This document shows, piece by piece, positions 34,585-43,115 of a stretch of DNA of 64,000 nucleotides (its first letter is position 1; the number at the start of each line of letters is the position of its first letter). Both the position numbers and the translations under genes were made by a program. The stretch is from Streptomyces sp. NBC_00654 (GTDB taxonomy: Bacteria > Actinomycetota > Actinomycetes > Streptomycetales > Streptomycetaceae), in assembly GCF_026341775.1 (NCBI RefSeq), contig NZ_JAPEOB010000004.1, positions 62,001 through 126,000 on the forward strand, written 5' to 3'. The notes under the pieces are model-generated. The model saw only the letters and a list, made by a program, of their open reading frames with translations, searched no databases and was not told the origin of the DNA.

Positions 34585-35261
34585 GGACGACCGGGCCCCG
34601 TACCGACGACCCCATCGAGTCCCACCTCGCCGATCTGACGGCAGCCCTGCACGGCCCTGCCGGGGCAAAGGGCCGGATGGTGGCCGAACTGCGCGAGGGC
34701 CTTCTCGACGCCGCACGGGCGATGTCGGCCGAGCCCGGAAGCGACCGCGACGCCGCCCGTCGTGCCGTCCGCGAGTTCGGCACCGTGGCCGAGCTCGCAC
34801 CGAGCTTCCAGCACGAACTGACCATGGCCCAGGCCCGCCGCACCGCGCGCACCGTGCTCCTGATCGTCCCCGGGCCGGTCCTGTGCTGGTACCTGGTGGC
34901 ACTCTCCGCCGGTACGGCCGTCCACCGGCTGCCCGGCCCGGTGCAGCTGTGGATCGCCCACCTGGGAGGCACCGCGGCCCTCACCGCGCTGCTGGCCGGG
35001 GTGCTCCTCGCCGCCACCGGCTCCCTCGCCCGCCTGCTGCCCACCCCGCAGCGGCTGCCGCTCGTCGTCGCGTGGACCGGCACCACCGCGGCCGCCGCCC
35101 TCGCGCTGAGCGCACTGACGCTCACCGTGGCCTCGGTCCTGGCGGCGAACTGGCCGCTGAGCGCGGCCGCCTGCGTCGTCACCATCGCCCTCCACACACG
35201 TCTCGCCGCCTCGGCACGCGCCTGCCGCGAGTGCGCGCGTCTGCCCGCCACCGGGCCCTGA
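34581..35261 (+). CDS. HAAS-domain permease-prefix membrane protein
   Basis: The 226-aa protein has an N-terminal HAAS-like helical domain (DPIESHLADLTAALHGPAG; ELREGLLDAARAM; AVREFGTVAELAPSFQHEL) that in this family pairs with PadR repressors. Four to five membrane spans follow (VLLIVPGPVLCWYLVALSAG; TAALTALLAGVLLAATG; WTGTTAAAALALSALTLTVA). ATG 34581 overlaps the padR stop. The pairing suggests a small regulated membrane module. Confidence 0.82.
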   Translation: MRTTGPRTDDPIESHLADLTAALHGPAGAKGRMVAELREGLLDAARAMSAEPGSDRDAARRAVREFGTVAELAPSFQHELTMAQARRTARTVLLIVPGPVLCWYLVALSAGTAVHRLPGPVQLWIAHLGGTAALTALLAGVLLAATGSLARLLPTPQRLPLVVAWTGTTAAAALALSALTLTVASVLAANWPLSAAACVVTIALHTRLAASARACRECARLPATGP

Positions 35262-35611
35262 GCATCCGGCCCGGGGCGCGAAGCCGCCTCGTGATCCTGC
35301 GTGTTGACAGGTTGCGGTCGCCCACATGTAATGGAGCCGGTGTCGCGTGACGCCGGTCAAAGAGCAGTGGGCCGGCCGGTGATCGGGCGAGCACCCAGCA
35401 TCGAGGGGTCCGTCATGAGTTTCCACTCCGCGCCCTGTATCTGACGTAGCGCAAGCCGCACGTCGTCCTCGCGTTCCGCCGTCACCCGGCGTGCGCTGTT
35501 CGTCCTTCGCACCGTGCGGCCGCTGCGCCCCGCGCACCTCATCACCGGCCATGACCGCAGTCACTGCGGACTCACCGGACTCACCCGCGTCTTCCGGAGA
35601 CACACAGCCGT
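35262..35611. other. Intergenic region with a promoter
   Basis: A 350-bp stretch between the HAAS gene and the flavin/hemerythrin fusion. It holds the promoter listed separately. A minus-strand frame (35357-35545) and a nine-codon plus-strand frame at 35415 after GAGGGG are visible, but there is no strong reason to call either a gene. Confidence 0.4.
35304..35332 (+). promoter_or_regulatory. Sigma-70-like promoter
   Basis: TTGACA at 35304-35309, a 17-bp spacer and TGTAAT at 35327-35332 (5 of 6 consensus). The transcript would start near 35339 and give a long leader of about 270 nt before the gene at 35612. Confidence 0.55.
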
Positions 35612-36565
35612 ATGCCCACGTCTTTCAATCAATCGGTCATCGAGGAATTCCGCGCCAACGGAGGGAAGGCAGGCGGCCCGTTCGAGGGCGGGAACCTGCT
35701 CCTGCTGACGACCACCGGCGCGAAGTCGGGAGCCGAGCGGACCACTCCCCTCGGCTATGTCCGCCACGGCGACACCCTCCTGCTCGTCGCCTCCAACCTC
35801 GGCGCACCGGCCCACCCCGCGTGGTACCACAACCTGCTCGCCCGTCCCGTGGTCCGGGTGGAACTCGGCACCCGTACGTTCGAGGCTCTCGCGGTCCCCG
35901 CCGAAGGGGCCCGGCGCGACGAGCTGTTCGCCCATGCCGTACGGGCGGAGCCCGGGTACGGCGACTACCAGGACCGGACCTCCCGGGTGCTGCCCGTGGT
36001 GGTGCTGGAGCGCGCCGAACCCGACGGCTGGGAGCAACCCGCCGACGTACGGACCCTCGCCGACAAGCTGATGGAGGTACATACCTGGCTGCGCGCCCAG
36101 GTACGTCAGGTGGGCGCGGAGGCCGAGGCCCACTTCGCCCTGCGCGCGGCTCACCGGGGGCCCGGTGAGCCGCCGGGCCCCGGGCTCGGGCTCCAGATCC
36201 GGCAGCGTTGCCTGGCGTTCTGCCAGGCGCTGGAGTTCCACCACACCAGCGAGGACGCACATCTGTTCCCGGGGATCGCGCGCTATCACCCCGATCTGGG
36301 GGACGTCTTCGACCGGCTCCGTGCGGAACACCGCACGGTCGCCCGCATCCAGGGCGAACTGGTGGAGCTGCTGGCCGGGATCACCATCGCCGAACCCCGG
36401 CGCTTCCGCGTCGAGTTGGAGAGGATGTCGGCACAGCTGAACGCGCACCTCGACTACGAGGAGGCGACGATCCTTCCGCTCCTGACCGGGGTTCCCTGGC
36501 CTCCGGTGCCTCCGCAGGCTCCACCGGAGCGGACGGGTCCGGACAAGGGGATGATGGATACATGA
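35612..36565 (+). CDS. Deazaflavin (F420)-type nitroreductase domain fused to a hemerythrin domain
   Basis: The 317-aa protein starts with a DDN/DUF385-type split-barrel domain (GGNLLLLTTTGAKSGAERTT, PLGYVRHGDTLLLVASNLGA, AHPAWYHNLLARP, about residues 25-85) that in actinomycetes binds F420 or similar. It is joined at about residue 150 to a hemerythrin-like four-helix bundle: VHTWLRAQ, EFHHTSEDAHLFP, EHRTVARIQ and HLDYEEATILP supply the His/Asp/Glu ligands of a di-iron site. This suggests a redox or stress-sensing enzyme. The downstream VOC gene starts at its stop (ATGA) and forms an operon with it. Confidence 0.85.
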   Translation: MPTSFNQSVIEEFRANGGKAGGPFEGGNLLLLTTTGAKSGAERTTPLGYVRHGDTLLLVASNLGAPAHPAWYHNLLARPVVRVELGTRTFEALAVPAEGARRDELFAHAVRAEPGYGDYQDRTSRVLPVVVLERAEPDGWEQPADVRTLADKLMEVHTWLRAQVRQVGAEAEAHFALRAAHRGPGEPPGPGLGLQIRQRCLAFCQALEFHHTSEDAHLFPGIARYHPDLGDVFDRLRAEHRTVARIQGELVELLAGITIAEPRRFRVELERMSAQLNAHLDYEEATILPLLTGVPWPPVPPQAPPERTGPDKGMMDT

Positions 36566-36966
36566 GAGAGCGAACGCACGTGCGGGTCAAGGATTTCGAT
36601 CACCTCGTACTCAACGTGCAGGACGTCGAGCGCGCCCTGGAGTTCTACTGCGGGCCACTCGGCCTGGAGCCGGTCCGGGTGGACGAATGGCGGGCCGGAA
36701 AGGTCCCGTTCCCTTCGGTACGGGTCAGCCCGACCACCATCATCGATCTGCTCGCCCGCCCGCGCGGCGAGTCGAACGTGGACCATATCTGCCTCGTCGT
36801 CGATCCGTTGGACTGGCAGCAGGTCATCGACTCGGGCACCTTCACCGTGCTGGAGGGCCCTGTCGACCGTTACGGTGCCCGGGGCGACGCGCAGTCGGTC
36901 TACGTACGGGATCCCGATGGCAACACCGTCGAGCTGCGCTGGTATCCGCAGGACACGGAGAGCTGA
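36562..36966 (+). CDS. VOC/glyoxalase family protein
   Basis: The 134-aa protein shows the paired beta-alpha-beta units of the VOC fold (FDHLVLNVQDVERALEFYCG at the start, VYVRDPDGNTVELRWYP at the end). Metal-ligand candidates are His14, His74 and Glu126. Related proteins are glyoxalases, bleomycin-resistance proteins and dioxygenases; the activity cannot be chosen. It is translationally coupled to the preceding fusion gene. Confidence 0.88.
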   Translation: MRERTHVRVKDFDHLVLNVQDVERALEFYCGPLGLEPVRVDEWRAGKVPFPSVRVSPTTIIDLLARPRGESNVDHICLVVDPLDWQQVIDSGTFTVLEGPVDRYGARGDAQSVYVRDPDGNTVELRWYPQDTES

Positions 36967-37002
36967 CCGAGGGCCCTCGCGTCGTCCCTGCCGGGGCGGC
37001 TG

Positions 37003-37560
37003 TCAGAAGTCCAGCTCCACGTAGTCGATGTCCGTGAACTCGACCTGAAGGCCCTCGGCACGGCGGCCGCGGTCCTTGAAGTACTGCTCCTGAAGGCCCT
37101 CGGCAGCGATGTCACGCAGCTGCCGCTCTTCGGCGCCCGCGGTCCGGGCGTCGAAGAGGCGGGCCGCGTACACCGGGGGCAGATGCTGGGTGATGAGCCG
37201 GATGCGGCCGTCGTCGGTGGTACCGGGGGCGGCCGTGAACCCGAACCGGGCCCGGGTCTCGATCACGATGCCGGTCTCCGTGGCGGCCTGCTTCATCGCG
37301 CGGTCGCGCACCCGGGGCTGCCAGCGCTTGCGGACCTCGGCCTCCAGGCGGGCGGCGAGCTCCGGGCGCGGCTGCTTGATCCGGCCCGTGAGATAGCGCT
37401 CCACGGTGCGCTGCGAGACGCCGAGCAGCTGGGCGGTGGCCCTGGTCGAGCCCTTGAGCTGCTTCACCAGGAAGCGCACCCGGGCCCCGGCCGACTTGGG
37501 AATCGGGCGGGTCGCCGTGTTGGCGGCCGCCTTGTCGAGGCTGTCTTCGAAGATGCCCAT
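37003..37560 (-). CDS. tpg: Telomere terminal protein Tpg, second copy (intact operon)
   Basis: The 185-aa terminal protein is homologous to the first copy: MGIFEDSLDKA, helix-turn-helix QLLGVSQRTVERYLTG, RARFGFTAAPGTTDDGRIR and the tail FTDIDYVELDF. It starts 9 bp after the tap stop. Its partner tap here is intact and it sits beside the partition genes, so it is the more likely functional terminal protein of the replicon. The covalently attached residue is known to be a threonine in studied Tpg proteins; it was not mapped here. Confidence 0.95.
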   Translation of the reverse strand: MGIFEDSLDKAAANTATRPIPKSAGARVRFLVKQLKGSTRATAQLLGVSQRTVERYLTGRIKQPRPELAARLEAEVRKRWQPRVRDRAMKQAATETGIVIETRARFGFTAAPGTTDDGRIRLITQHLPPVYAARLFDARTAGAEERQLRDIAAEGLQEQYFKDRGRRAEGLQVEFTDIDYVELDF

Positions 37561-37569
37561 CGAGGTGCT

Positions 37570-39867
37570 CTACTCTCCGTCGTCCGCGGCGTCGTTGCCC
37601 TTGATGTGCCGGGCCGGGTTGAGACCCGCGTCGAGCATCTGCACGGCCCACAGGAGATCCTGGGTGCCCTCGTGCTTGACCATGCCGGGGGACACACCGA
37701 GACGGAAGCTGCCGGGGGCCGGCTTCCCTTCGGGCGTGTGCGGCAGGACGTCCAGCGGAGAGGGGCCGTCGGAGAGATAGACCGCGCAGTCCGACAGCAG
37801 TGCCACCGGGATCAACGCGTCCTCGCCGAAGGTGAGATGCCCGTCGGGAGCGGGCGAGGACTGGGTGGCGAGCGCCGTCCTGAGGATCTTGCGGTGCATG
37901 TTGATCCGGGCCGCGGAGATGACGGCGGCCCGGATGTCGGGACGCCAGGTGGGGCGTTCCAGCGCGGGCCACCGCTCCCCGTACTTGTACGAGGCGCCCT
38001 GCGGGCGTTCCCGGAGCTTTCCGATGCCGCCCTTGACCGTCGACTTGATCGCGGACAGGACGGTGCCCATGCCCGGGTCGGTCTCCTTGTGGGTGGTCAT
38101 CGCCGTGAGGAACTCCCCCTCCCCCATGCCGGAGACGATGCCGAGGTCGGCCATCGTCTCCTTGTACGCCTCGCTGAGGTGCTTGTACCAGGGGTCGAGG
38201 TACGGGCCCGAATCGGGCCGGACCCAGGCTTCCAGCGGGGCGAGGGTGACGGGCAGCCGGTAGGTGGCGATGAGTTCGTACGCGTACGCCACCGTGGGCG
38301 TCGCGTACCAGGCCGGGCCTTCGGGACGTACGCCGTGCGGGGTGAAGGGGGACGGCAGACGGGGGTCCGGCTCGATGCCGGACAGATCGATCAGCCAGGA
38401 GCCGGGCACCGTCTTGTCGAAGGCGGGCCCCGTGACATGGACCGGGGCGCCGAGGCCGACGGGGAGACGGTTGGCGGCGGCGAGGAAGGCCGTGTTGACG
38501 TCGATGCCGACGGCGTACGGGCGCTCGCACTCGGCGTCGGTGAGCAGTTGGGGATCACGGACCCACTCGTACGCCTCTTCGTCGAGCACCTCGGCCGGGG
38601 TCCGCTGGTGTCCTCGGGGGAACAGGGCGGCGACGACGGGGTGTTCGTCGGGGGCCTCCGGGGGGGCCGGGTCCACCGGTTCGGTCAGGGAGCCCGGGAC
38701 GGGGCCGGACAGCCAGCCGCCGGACGCCTCGTCCCGCACCGCGCGGGTCGGCGGGCGGAGCGCGGTCATCAGTTCCAGGCCGGACACGGCGGTGGAGCCG
38801 CGCGGGGTGATGACCCTGCGGGCGAACGTGCCGAGCACCACCGCGAGTTCCTCCGGCGGCAGGTGGTCGGCGCCGCCCCAGGAGCGGGCGTCGAGCGCAC
38901 CCCACGGCAGGACCGCGAACTGTACGCACCGGCGCCGGCCGGAGTCCGCCGGGCGGTAGATCCGAGCCCAGGGGCCGAAGCCGCGCCGGGTGAGCTGCCA
39001 GTGCGCCTTGGCCAGCTGCTTGAGCACCTTGTGGCCCTCGGGCAGCCGCAGGCCCCTGCGGTCCTCCAGCGTCGGGGGCAGTCCGAGGCGTTGGGCGGCC
39101 GCGTCGGTGAGGACGATGAGGGGATCGCCGTCCTTGCCGTTGCGGTTCAGCCGGGGGGAGCCGAGGCGCGACTCGTCGAGGGTCCACTCGACCAGTGAGG
39201 CCATGGTCGTGGCCGGGCAGTCCAGGACGAGGCCGCCGACGCAGTACAGCGAGCCGTCGCCGTCGAGCACACCCAGCGGACCGTTGGCGAAGCGGGGGTC
39301 GGGGGGTACGGCGGTGGCTGTGGCGGTCTTCGCCGGGGTCCTCGTGACCTTCGTGGAGGCCCTGACGGGAGCCTTCGTCGCGGGAGTCTTCGGGGCGGGC
39401 GTCGGGCGTCGGGGAGGTTGCTCGGCGGTCGTCGGCTCGGCACCACGGATTATCACGCCGTGATAATCCGGCCGGGGAGGGACCGTCCTCCCCGCCACCG
39501 GAGCCACGGGGGCCGGTTCGGAGGTCGGGGCGGGGGCCGGGGCCGAGGGGGCCAGAGGTGCCTGGGCAGGGAGGGCCGGGGCCTGGACGGGGGGTGCCGG
39601 GGGTGCCGGTTCAGGCTTCGGCGGTTCGGCGGGGTAGAGCTCGGCGAGCTGGTTCAGCAGACGTGCGTATGCCTCGCGCTGGGGCGGGCGCGGCTCGGTC
39701 TTGCCGTTCTCCCACGAGACCACCGTGGCACGGCGGACCTTCAGCGCCGAGGCCACCTGCTCCTGGCTCAGCCCGTGGGCCTTGCGCAGCCGCTCCCGCT
39801 CCGCTGTCGGGGGCAGCGGGGACTGCCCGGCGATCAGAGCGTCGACGGCGTCGAACAATTCGGACAT
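37570..39867 (-). CDS. tap: Telomere-associated protein Tap, second copy, intact
   Basis: The 765-aa telomere-binding protein starts at ATG 39867 (GGGAGG upstream; an earlier ATG at 39885 is possible). The order is an XRE-type helix-turn-helix (HGLSQEQVASALKVRRATVV, about residues 30-55), a Pro/Ala/Lys-rich linker to about residue 210, then the Tap core. The linker contains a DYHGVII heptapeptide (39468-39448) that is one of the palindromic centromere-like sites; the first tap copy lacks it. The core reads through SGMGEGEFL where the first copy has its amber codon. It is followed by tpg. Confidence 0.95.
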   Translation of the reverse strand: MSELFDAVDALIAGQSPLPPTAERERLRKAHGLSQEQVASALKVRRATVVSWENGKTEPRPPQREAYARLLNQLAELYPAEPPKPEPAPPAPPVQAPALPAQAPLAPSAPAPAPTSEPAPVAPVAGRTVPPRPDYHGVIIRGAEPTTAEQPPRRPTPAPKTPATKAPVRASTKVTRTPAKTATATAVPPDPRFANGPLGVLDGDGSLYCVGGLVLDCPATTMASLVEWTLDESRLGSPRLNRNGKDGDPLIVLTDAAAQRLGLPPTLEDRRGLRLPEGHKVLKQLAKAHWQLTRRGFGPWARIYRPADSGRRRCVQFAVLPWGALDARSWGGADHLPPEELAVVLGTFARRVITPRGSTAVSGLELMTALRPPTRAVRDEASGGWLSGPVPGSLTEPVDPAPPEAPDEHPVVAALFPRGHQRTPAEVLDEEAYEWVRDPQLLTDAECERPYAVGIDVNTAFLAAANRLPVGLGAPVHVTGPAFDKTVPGSWLIDLSGIEPDPRLPSPFTPHGVRPEGPAWYATPTVAYAYELIATYRLPVTLAPLEAWVRPDSGPYLDPWYKHLSEAYKETMADLGIVSGMGEGEFLTAMTTHKETDPGMGTVLSAIKSTVKGGIGKLRERPQGASYKYGERWPALERPTWRPDIRAAVISAARINMHRKILRTALATQSSPAPDGHLTFGEDALIPVALLSDCAVYLSDGPSPLDVLPHTPEGKPAPGSFRLGVSPGMVKHEGTQDLLWAVQMLDAGLNPARHIKGNDAADDGE
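39448..39468. repeat. parS: Centromere-like palindrome inside tap
   Basis: The 19-bp core ATTATCACGCCGTGATAAT with flanking G and C, symmetric to 25 bp (CGG...CCG). In the tap frame it codes DYHGVII within the disordered linker. Confidence 0.8.
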
Positions 39868-39910
39868 GAACACCTCCCGTCGCATCGTATCGATGGGTGC
39901 GGACTTACCG

Positions 39911-39937
39911 CGTACTCAGGGCGTACACCTCGCGTAC
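39911..39937. promoter_or_regulatory. Three CGTAC direct repeats at 11-bp intervals upstream of tap
   Basis: CGTAC starts at 39911, 39922 and 39933, one helical turn apart, about 45-70 bp upstream of the tap start. A short inverted repeat CATCG-TAT-CGATG (39883-39895) lies closer to the start. They are possible operator sites. Confidence 0.35.
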
Positions 39938-39991
39938 AGGCCCGGGGGGCCCCGGGCGGCAGAACCGCTGGGGCGCCCCGGGCCGGGATGG

Positions 39992-41164
39992 TCAGCCCTT
40001 GAGATCGGCGCGGTTCTTCTCGGCCAGGAGCAGGGTCAGCCGGGTGCGCTCCTGGTAGGGCATGTGCTCGCAGATCAGGGCGGCGAGAGCTACCGGGTCG
40101 TGCCAGGGCACTCCCCCGTCGACCGTGTTCTCCCGTGCTCGGGGAGCACCGGTCGTGCCGGGCTGAGAGGGCAGCGCGGCACCGGTCGGGTCGCTGTCCG
40201 CGATTATCACGGCGTGATAATCGCCCGTGGGGTCCGGCTCCCCCGGCGACTGGTCGTCGCGGATTATCACGCCGTGATAATCCGTGGACCGCTCGGACTC
40301 CCCCGCCGGATCGGTGTCAGCGATTATCACGGCGTGATAATCGCCTCCGGGCTCGCGCTCCCCCGTCGGCTCGGCATCGCGGATTATCACGGCGTGATAA
40401 TCCGGAGCCACCGGCTGGGCCGGCTGGGCCGGCTCGGGCTTCGGCCTGCGGCGGCTCCGGTCCGCGTCCAGGGCCCGCGCGTCCGCTGCCGCTCGCTGCT
40501 CCTGGGGGTTCAGCTTGCCGAGGTTGCGTACGTGTTCCACCTGGCGCTCTCCCGCCAGCAGCTCGGCCTGGAGGTCCGGTGACAGCTTGAGCAGGGAGAG
40601 CTTGGAGGAGATCGAGGCCTGGGAGAGGCCGAGACGCTTGGAGGCCTTGGTCTGACTTCCGTAGAACGTCACCAGCGCGTCGAGCGCGTGGGCCTGTTCC
40701 AGGTCGGTCATGTTGTCGCGCTGCACATTGGAGACGAAGGCGGCTTCGAGCAGTGCCTCATCGGTCGCGACCCGGGCGTTGTCGACCTGGACCTTGATGG
40801 TCCGCAGACCGGTCCGGCGAGCGCCTTCGAGACGGCGGTGGCCGTCGATGACGATATGGGTGGTGCCGTCGTCCAGATCCGCTGTCCGGTCGGGACGTTC
40901 GCGGAGGTAGGCCTCGACGGTGGCGACGGTGATGGCGTTGACGACGCCGAGCTCATGGATGCTCTCCGCCATCCCGTCCAGGTCCCGCAGATGGTCGCGC
41001 GGGTTGTCGGGGTTCTGGCTGATGGCGCCGACGGGCAGTTCCGTGGGGTCGGGAACACCTGTCGTGGGGGCGCCGGTGGCGGCGCCGATCGCCGCGCGCC
41101 GGGCGCTGACGGCTCGGGCCTGGCCGAACGAGGCGCCGGCTCCGAGCTTGTCGGCCTTGCTCAT
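39992..41164 (-). CDS. parB: ParB-family centromere-binding protein with four embedded palindrome repeats
   Basis: The 390-aa protein has a ParB/Srx N-terminal domain (ISQNPDNPRDHLRDLDGMAE; VIDGHRRLEGARRTG), a helix-turn-helix (KASKRLGLSQASISSKLSLL, about residues 185-205) and a long polar C-terminal part. That part contains four 20-residue repeats, each with DYHAVII or DYHGVII followed by an acidic/Pro segment. Each heptapeptide is encoded by a 19-bp palindrome. The ATG overlaps (ATGA) the parA stop, so parA-parB is an operon read leftward. It probably binds the palindromes, including those in its own gene, and would be the segregation protein of the replicon. Confidence 0.9.
   Translation of the reverse strand: MSKADKLGAGASFGQARAVSARRAAIGAATGAPTTGVPDPTELPVGAISQNPDNPRDHLRDLDGMAESIHELGVVNAITVATVEAYLRERPDRTADLDDGTTHIVIDGHRRLEGARRTGLRTIKVQVDNARVATDEALLEAAFVSNVQRDNMTDLEQAHALDALVTFYGSQTKASKRLGLSQASISSKLSLLKLSPDLQAELLAGERQVEHVRNLGKLNPQEQRAAADARALDADRSRRRPKPEPAQPAQPVAPDYHAVIIRDAEPTGEREPGGDYHAVIIADTDPAGESERSTDYHGVIIRDDQSPGEPDPTGDYHAVIIADSDPTGAALPSQPGTTGAPRARENTVDGGVPWHDPVALAALICEHMPYQERTRLTLLLAEKNRADLKG
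40202..40402. repeat. parS: Four centromere-like palindromes at exact 60-bp intervals inside parB
   Basis: Sites at 40202-40222, 40262-40282, 40322-40342 and 40382-40402, all with core ATTATCACGSCGTGATAAT. They begin exactly 60 bp (20 codons) apart and read DYH(A/G)VII in the parB frame. The rare codons TAT and ATA are kept in all copies, which indicates selection on DNA. Confidence 0.88.
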
Positions 41165-42402
41165 GAGATCTCCCGTGCGAGGGCACGCATGCCGACGGCC
41201 TGGTCGGACTTGGGGGCGTACGCGAGCAGGGGCCGCTTCAGCCGTACCGCTTCCTTCTGTTCCTTCAGGTCACCGATGACGCCGACGACGCGTGGTTCCT
41301 TTATGTCCATCCAGGCCTGGAGCGAGGAGGTGGCGATGTACCCGCGGCGGGCGTCGTAGTGGTTGACGACGATCCCGAGGTAGTCGAGTTCCAGGGCCAG
41401 GTCCCCTCGGAGGTCCTCGATCTGAGTGGTGAGCAGATCGTAGGCGTCGGCCGAGCTGTCCTCCGCCTGGACCACGATGAGTGCGCCGGAGGAGCCCGGG
41501 GCCTCATTGCCGCGACGGCGGCCGTAGTGCACGGCGGCGTCCATGCTCAGTCCCAGGCTGGGCGGGCAGTCGACGATGATCACGTCGAAGTCCGCCTCCA
41601 CGGGGGCGAGCGCGCGCTCCAGCGCCGCCTCCCGGGCCCGTACCCCGGAGAGGCGTACGTCGAGGAGGAAGGCGTCATTGCAGCTCGGCAGCAAGTGGAG
41701 CCGCTGCCCGAAGCGTTCCTCCTCGATGGGGACGATCAGATCCCGGAGCTCTCCGGTGGTGTCGCCCGCCATGTGCTTGGTGAGGCTGTCGCCGTCCATC
41801 GGCAGGGGGGTGTACCCGAGCTGCTTGGTGAGGTGGCACTGCGGGTCGAAGTCGACCAGCAGGACCCGCAGGCCCATGCCGGGAAGGTCTTCCAGCGCCA
41901 GCGGGTCGGCGGAGCCGTTCTCGTCGAGGAGTGCGGCGAAGTGCTTGGAGACCCGTACGGGATACAGGGCGCCGGAGTCCTCGGCCAGGGCCTCACCGGT
42001 CCCGGCGGTGATCGCGGTCTTGCCCACGCCGCCCTTCTGGTTGCAGACGATGATGCGGCGGGGGATCTCCGGACGTTCCACGGTGGGGGCCGGGTTGGCC
42101 TGCAGCCAGACCTGGACGGCCTGGGCGAGCCCTTGGATGAGGGAGACCTTGCGGTCGGCCGCCGTCGCCTTGAAGGCGTCCCACTGGCCGACGGGCAGCC
42201 AGGTGGAGAAGGAGTCGGCGCCCGAGGTGTCGACCTGGGCCGACACCGAGGCGAGACCGCACCAGATGTCGACCGACTGCTCGACGGCCGTCTGGATCTC
42301 GATACGGAGCTGAGCGGCGCGGACCTTGAGGTCCTGCCGGAGCTGTCCGGGCAGTTTGGAGACGACCTTCTCGCGGTCGCCGGGGGTAGCGGGGGAAGCC
42401 AT
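41161..42402 (-). CDS. parA: ParA-family partition ATPase
   Basis: The 413-aa protein has an N-terminal helical DNA-binding region of about 130 residues and a deviant Walker A box (NQKGGVGKTAI) near residue 145. Walker A' and B are LRVLLVDFDPQCHLTKQLGY and FDVIIVDCPPSLGLS. It moves the ParB-bound centromere. ATG 42402 was preferred because it begins MASPATPGDREKV; a GTG at 42459 would add 19 residues. Two palindromes lie just upstream (42473 and 42523), well placed for both segregation and autoregulation. It overlaps parB. Confidence 0.93.
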   Translation of the reverse strand: MASPATPGDREKVVSKLPGQLRQDLKVRAAQLRIEIQTAVEQSVDIWCGLASVSAQVDTSGADSFSTWLPVGQWDAFKATAADRKVSLIQGLAQAVQVWLQANPAPTVERPEIPRRIIVCNQKGGVGKTAITAGTGEALAEDSGALYPVRVSKHFAALLDENGSADPLALEDLPGMGLRVLLVDFDPQCHLTKQLGYTPLPMDGDSLTKHMAGDTTGELRDLIVPIEEERFGQRLHLLPSCNDAFLLDVRLSGVRAREAALERALAPVEADFDVIIVDCPPSLGLSMDAAVHYGRRRGNEAPGSSGALIVVQAEDSSADAYDLLTTQIEDLRGDLALELDYLGIVVNHYDARRGYIATSSLQAWMDIKEPRVVGVIGDLKEQKEAVRLKRPLLAYAPKSDQAVGMRALAREIS

Positions 42403-42472
42403 GGAGTGAACTTTACTAACGAAGAGATGATGTTGGGGCAGCGACACGTTAGTTTTCACTACTTGGAAGGTC

Positions 42473-42543
42473 GATTATCACGGCGTGATAATCAACGGCC
42501 CGGTGGCGGTGGGGTACTGGGCGATTATCACGCCGTGATAATT
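42473..42543. repeat. parS: Two centromere-like palindromes upstream of parA
   Basis: 42473-42493 (core ATTATCACGGCGTGATAAT) and 42523-42543 (same core with C at the centre), starts 50 bp apart, in the non-coding region before parA. The second lacks the last flanking C. Confidence 0.85.
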
Positions 42544-42672
42544 CGTGATCTTGGTCCAGCCTTGGGGCGGCTGGGGGTGACCCGGCGTCAAGGCATGTTC
42601 CAGCCGGGACGCGCCGGGGCGGGTGCGATTTTCGGTCGCTGCTACGAGGGGACGGGGGAGTCGTTCCGGCGG

Positions 42673-43099
42673 TTCAGTCGCTGCGGTCGCTGCCGGCTGA
42701 GCGGCCTTCCCGGCTCAGCTACTGAAGGGCAGCGACCGGACGGAACTTCAGTAGCTGCCCTTCAGAAACACAAAACACCAGGTCAGAGGGGTATTGGTCA
42801 GTGGACAGCGACTCAAGCGACCGAAGGTCTGGGTATATGAAGACATTCACGTGTGCGCGTGTGCGTCATATATAGGTGAGTTGAGTCGCTTCAGTCGCTG
42901 TTTTGACTCCGGCATATGCTCTGACCTGCGGTTTTGCGAGTCGGGGTCAGACAGCGACTCAACGGTTCCAGTCGCTGAAGCGCCCGGCGTCGGGGGACCG
43001 GGGCCCAAGGTCGACACGATGCAAGATTCGGGGAGCTACGTTCCGTACGCCGGGCATGTCTTCGCTAATCTATGTTCGTCGTTGAGTCGCTTCGGTCGC
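42673..43099. repeat. Iteron-like 9-bp repeats before the primase gene (candidate replication origin)
   Basis: The 9-mer TTSRGTCGC occurs mostly as adjacent pairs: 42673-42690 (second unit TGCGGTCGC), 42808-42825 (minus strand), 42881-42898, and 43082-43099, with single units near 42954-42962 (minus). The last pair ends at the primase start. The area also has an inverted repeat AGCTACTGAAGGGCAG/CTTCAGTAGCT (42717-42765) and an A/T-rich patch TATATGA...TCATATATA (42834-42875). The clustered repeats, the A/T-rich patch and the adjacent replication genes resemble an iteron origin. The same pair occurs upstream of the second helicase gene at 50319. Confidence 0.6.
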
Positions 43100-43115
43100 T
43101 ATGAGGGGGATGTGG

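Noticed and set aside
35357..35545. 62-codon minus-strand frame ending GARPITGRPTAL
   Set aside because: The translation looks partly protein-like but there is no ribosome site and no recognisable family; a promoter runs through the region on the other strand.
37183..39198. 671-codon plus-strand frame opposite tap
   Set aside because: It is antisense to a clearly coding gene, rich in Gly/Arg/Asp and without motifs. The same applies to long antisense frames at 13857-15638, 58987-61191 and 62090-63706.
40202..40402. Regular 60-bp repeats as a CRISPR array
   Set aside because: The repeated part is only about 21 bp, palindromic and in frame in parB; the intervals encode similar peptides and no cas genes are present.
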